Below are positions 6,111 to 6,358 of a stretch of DNA of 6,358 bases, piece by piece. Position 1 is the first letter of the stretch; each line of letters starts with the position of its first letter. Source of the stretch: JAHFOW01 sp964370795 (GTDB lineage: Bacteria; Planctomycetota; Brocadiia; Brocadiales; Brocadiaceae). The notes under the pieces are model-generated. The model did no database searches. It was not told where the DNA came from and was given only the letters and a program-made list of their open reading frames with translations. Where the stretch lies: positions 1-6,358 of the forward strand of contig CAYJME010000192.1 of NCBI GenBank assembly GCA_964370795.1, written 5' to 3'. Both the position numbers and the translations under genes were made by a program.

Positions 6111-6358
6111 ACCTGAAGGTGGTAAAGCATTATTCTTGTTATACAAATCCAGCACCTCCTGATTACTCAATGCCCGTTTGTAAATGCGAACATCGTCAAT
6201 AACACCTTTCATCAATTCTGAAGTTGTACTCCAGGATGTTCCAATATAACCAGAAGCGGTTGGTGTGGTAATTGTTTGAGTTGTGATTTTCTCTTTAGCA
6301 AGCACACCGTTTACATAAATCCTCATATATTGTCCAGACTTTCCCGTAACACTGATAT
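4860..6358 (-). CDS. LamG/Ig-like multidomain protein P3, C-terminal part (5' end outside window)
   Basis: The frame is open from the window edge to TAA at 4862-4860. The ATG at 6326 is internal to a LamG domain, because the upstream codons ISVTGKSGQY continue the same motif seen in P1, so the true start lies beyond the window. Numbering from that ATG, residues 1-63 finish a first LamG domain (VNGVLAKEK, GYIGTSW, DDVRIYKRALSNQEVLDLYN). Residues 72-171 are Ig-like A (TDNVGVVGYY, VYVWYKDSDGN), 174-263 Ig-like B (VVWSSDKGGSG, TATDGAGNT), and 271-488 a second LamG ending DEVRFYNRALSNQEVIDLYNVQ at 467-488. Unlike P2 it has no fn3 domain in view and has LamG on both sides of the Ig pair. No anchor or sorting signal follows. 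It lies upstream of P2 on the same strand, but 525 bases and several hairpins separate them, so a shared transcript is doubtful. An exported binding or adhesion protein is the likely role. Confidence 0.9.
   Translation of the reverse strand, partial: ISVTGKSGQYMRIYVNGVLAKEKITTQTITTPTASGYIGTSWSTTSELMKGVIDDVRIYKRALSNQEVLDLYNKNNALPPSGVPVGSISINNGNAYTNSPAVLLNLSATDNVGVVGYYLSSNDMTPSSADIGWVAVTSAPGYSETVSHTLSSGEGSKTVYVWYKDSDGNISSTASDSIVVDTTAPVVAITTPTSVATYTATASTINLGGNISENGSGVSGVVWSSDKGGSGTASGTMSWTISNINLTVGNTVITVTATDGAGNTGKDTITVSYSGTSTPAGINALYTFNEGSGATANDTSGKGNNGVINGATWTTGKIKGGFKFNGTSSYVSIPRMNFDGVSVSAWFYKNAKDTINVDAIIGGWYWSSNAQLHEGFDVRFSPAAPDTLEFVLVTKNAGGTRVLKAAKYNLVNSVGSWFHVVCVYSKGTGEQMLYVNGQLVNTQTHPPGNTVVPLTNYSDMRIGHSRVNKGFFNGTLDEVRFYNRALSNQEVIDLYNVQ
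6140..6358 (-). repeat. Inverted repeat, right copy (pairs with 52-270)
   Basis: This right-hand copy encodes the end of the first LamG domain of P3. It matches P1 better than it matches either of the other LamG ends in the window (end of P2, end of P3). This shows two LamG subtypes here: a 'GYIGTSW' type (P1 and P3 first) and a 'DMRIG.SRV' type (P2 and P3 last). Confidence 0.85.

Noticed and set aside
6324..6326. ATG as the start of P3
   Set aside because: It falls inside a LamG domain, and the frame stays open upstream with codons matching P1, so the gene is simply cut by the window edge.

Overview
The window holds three related, repeat-rich genes for very modular secreted or surface proteins. 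Two are cut by the window edges and one is complete. The A+T-leaning composition, the Sec signal peptide without a sorting tail, the LamG/fn3/Ig-like modules and the C-rich dispersed palindromes fit a Gram-negative environmental bacterium. An anammox planctomycete (Brocadiales) or a similar lineage is my guess, made from resemblance only; the window contains no phylogenetic marker.

Layout, left to right. Bases 1-281 (+) encode the C-terminal end of a LamG protein (P1). A 120-base convergent gap (282-401) carries a hairpin terminator at 325-353. Bases 402-4334 (-) are a complete 1310-residue gene (P2): signal peptide, an unrecognised domain of about 470 residues that looks like a glycosidase-type TIM barrel, two exact-length 292-residue copies of [fn3 + Ig-like A + Ig-like B], then a C-terminal LamG domain. 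Bases 4335-4859 hold no convincing gene. Next to P2 there is a promoter with a perfect CRP-type palindrome (TGTGA-N6-TCACA) centred 41.5 bases before the inferred start, a leader hairpin and a good ribosome-binding site. Next to P3 there are several palindromes: two GC-rich hairpins and a C-rich double-hairpin element. Bases 4860-6358 (-) are the C-terminal part of a third gene (P3): end of a LamG domain, Ig-like A, Ig-like B, LamG.

The genes have clearly exchanged or duplicated parts. The last 417 residues of P2 align with the end of P3 without net gaps (direct repeat, offset 4458 bases). P1 and the window-end part of P3 form an inverted repeat (38 mismatches in 219 ungapped positions, counted by hand). 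P2 also contains an 876-base internal tandem duplication. The likely common job is carbohydrate or matrix binding outside the cytoplasm, with P2 adding a possible carbohydrate-active head. That job is inferred from domain types; no substrate can be named. I found no RNA genes, transposase, CRISPR array or origin.
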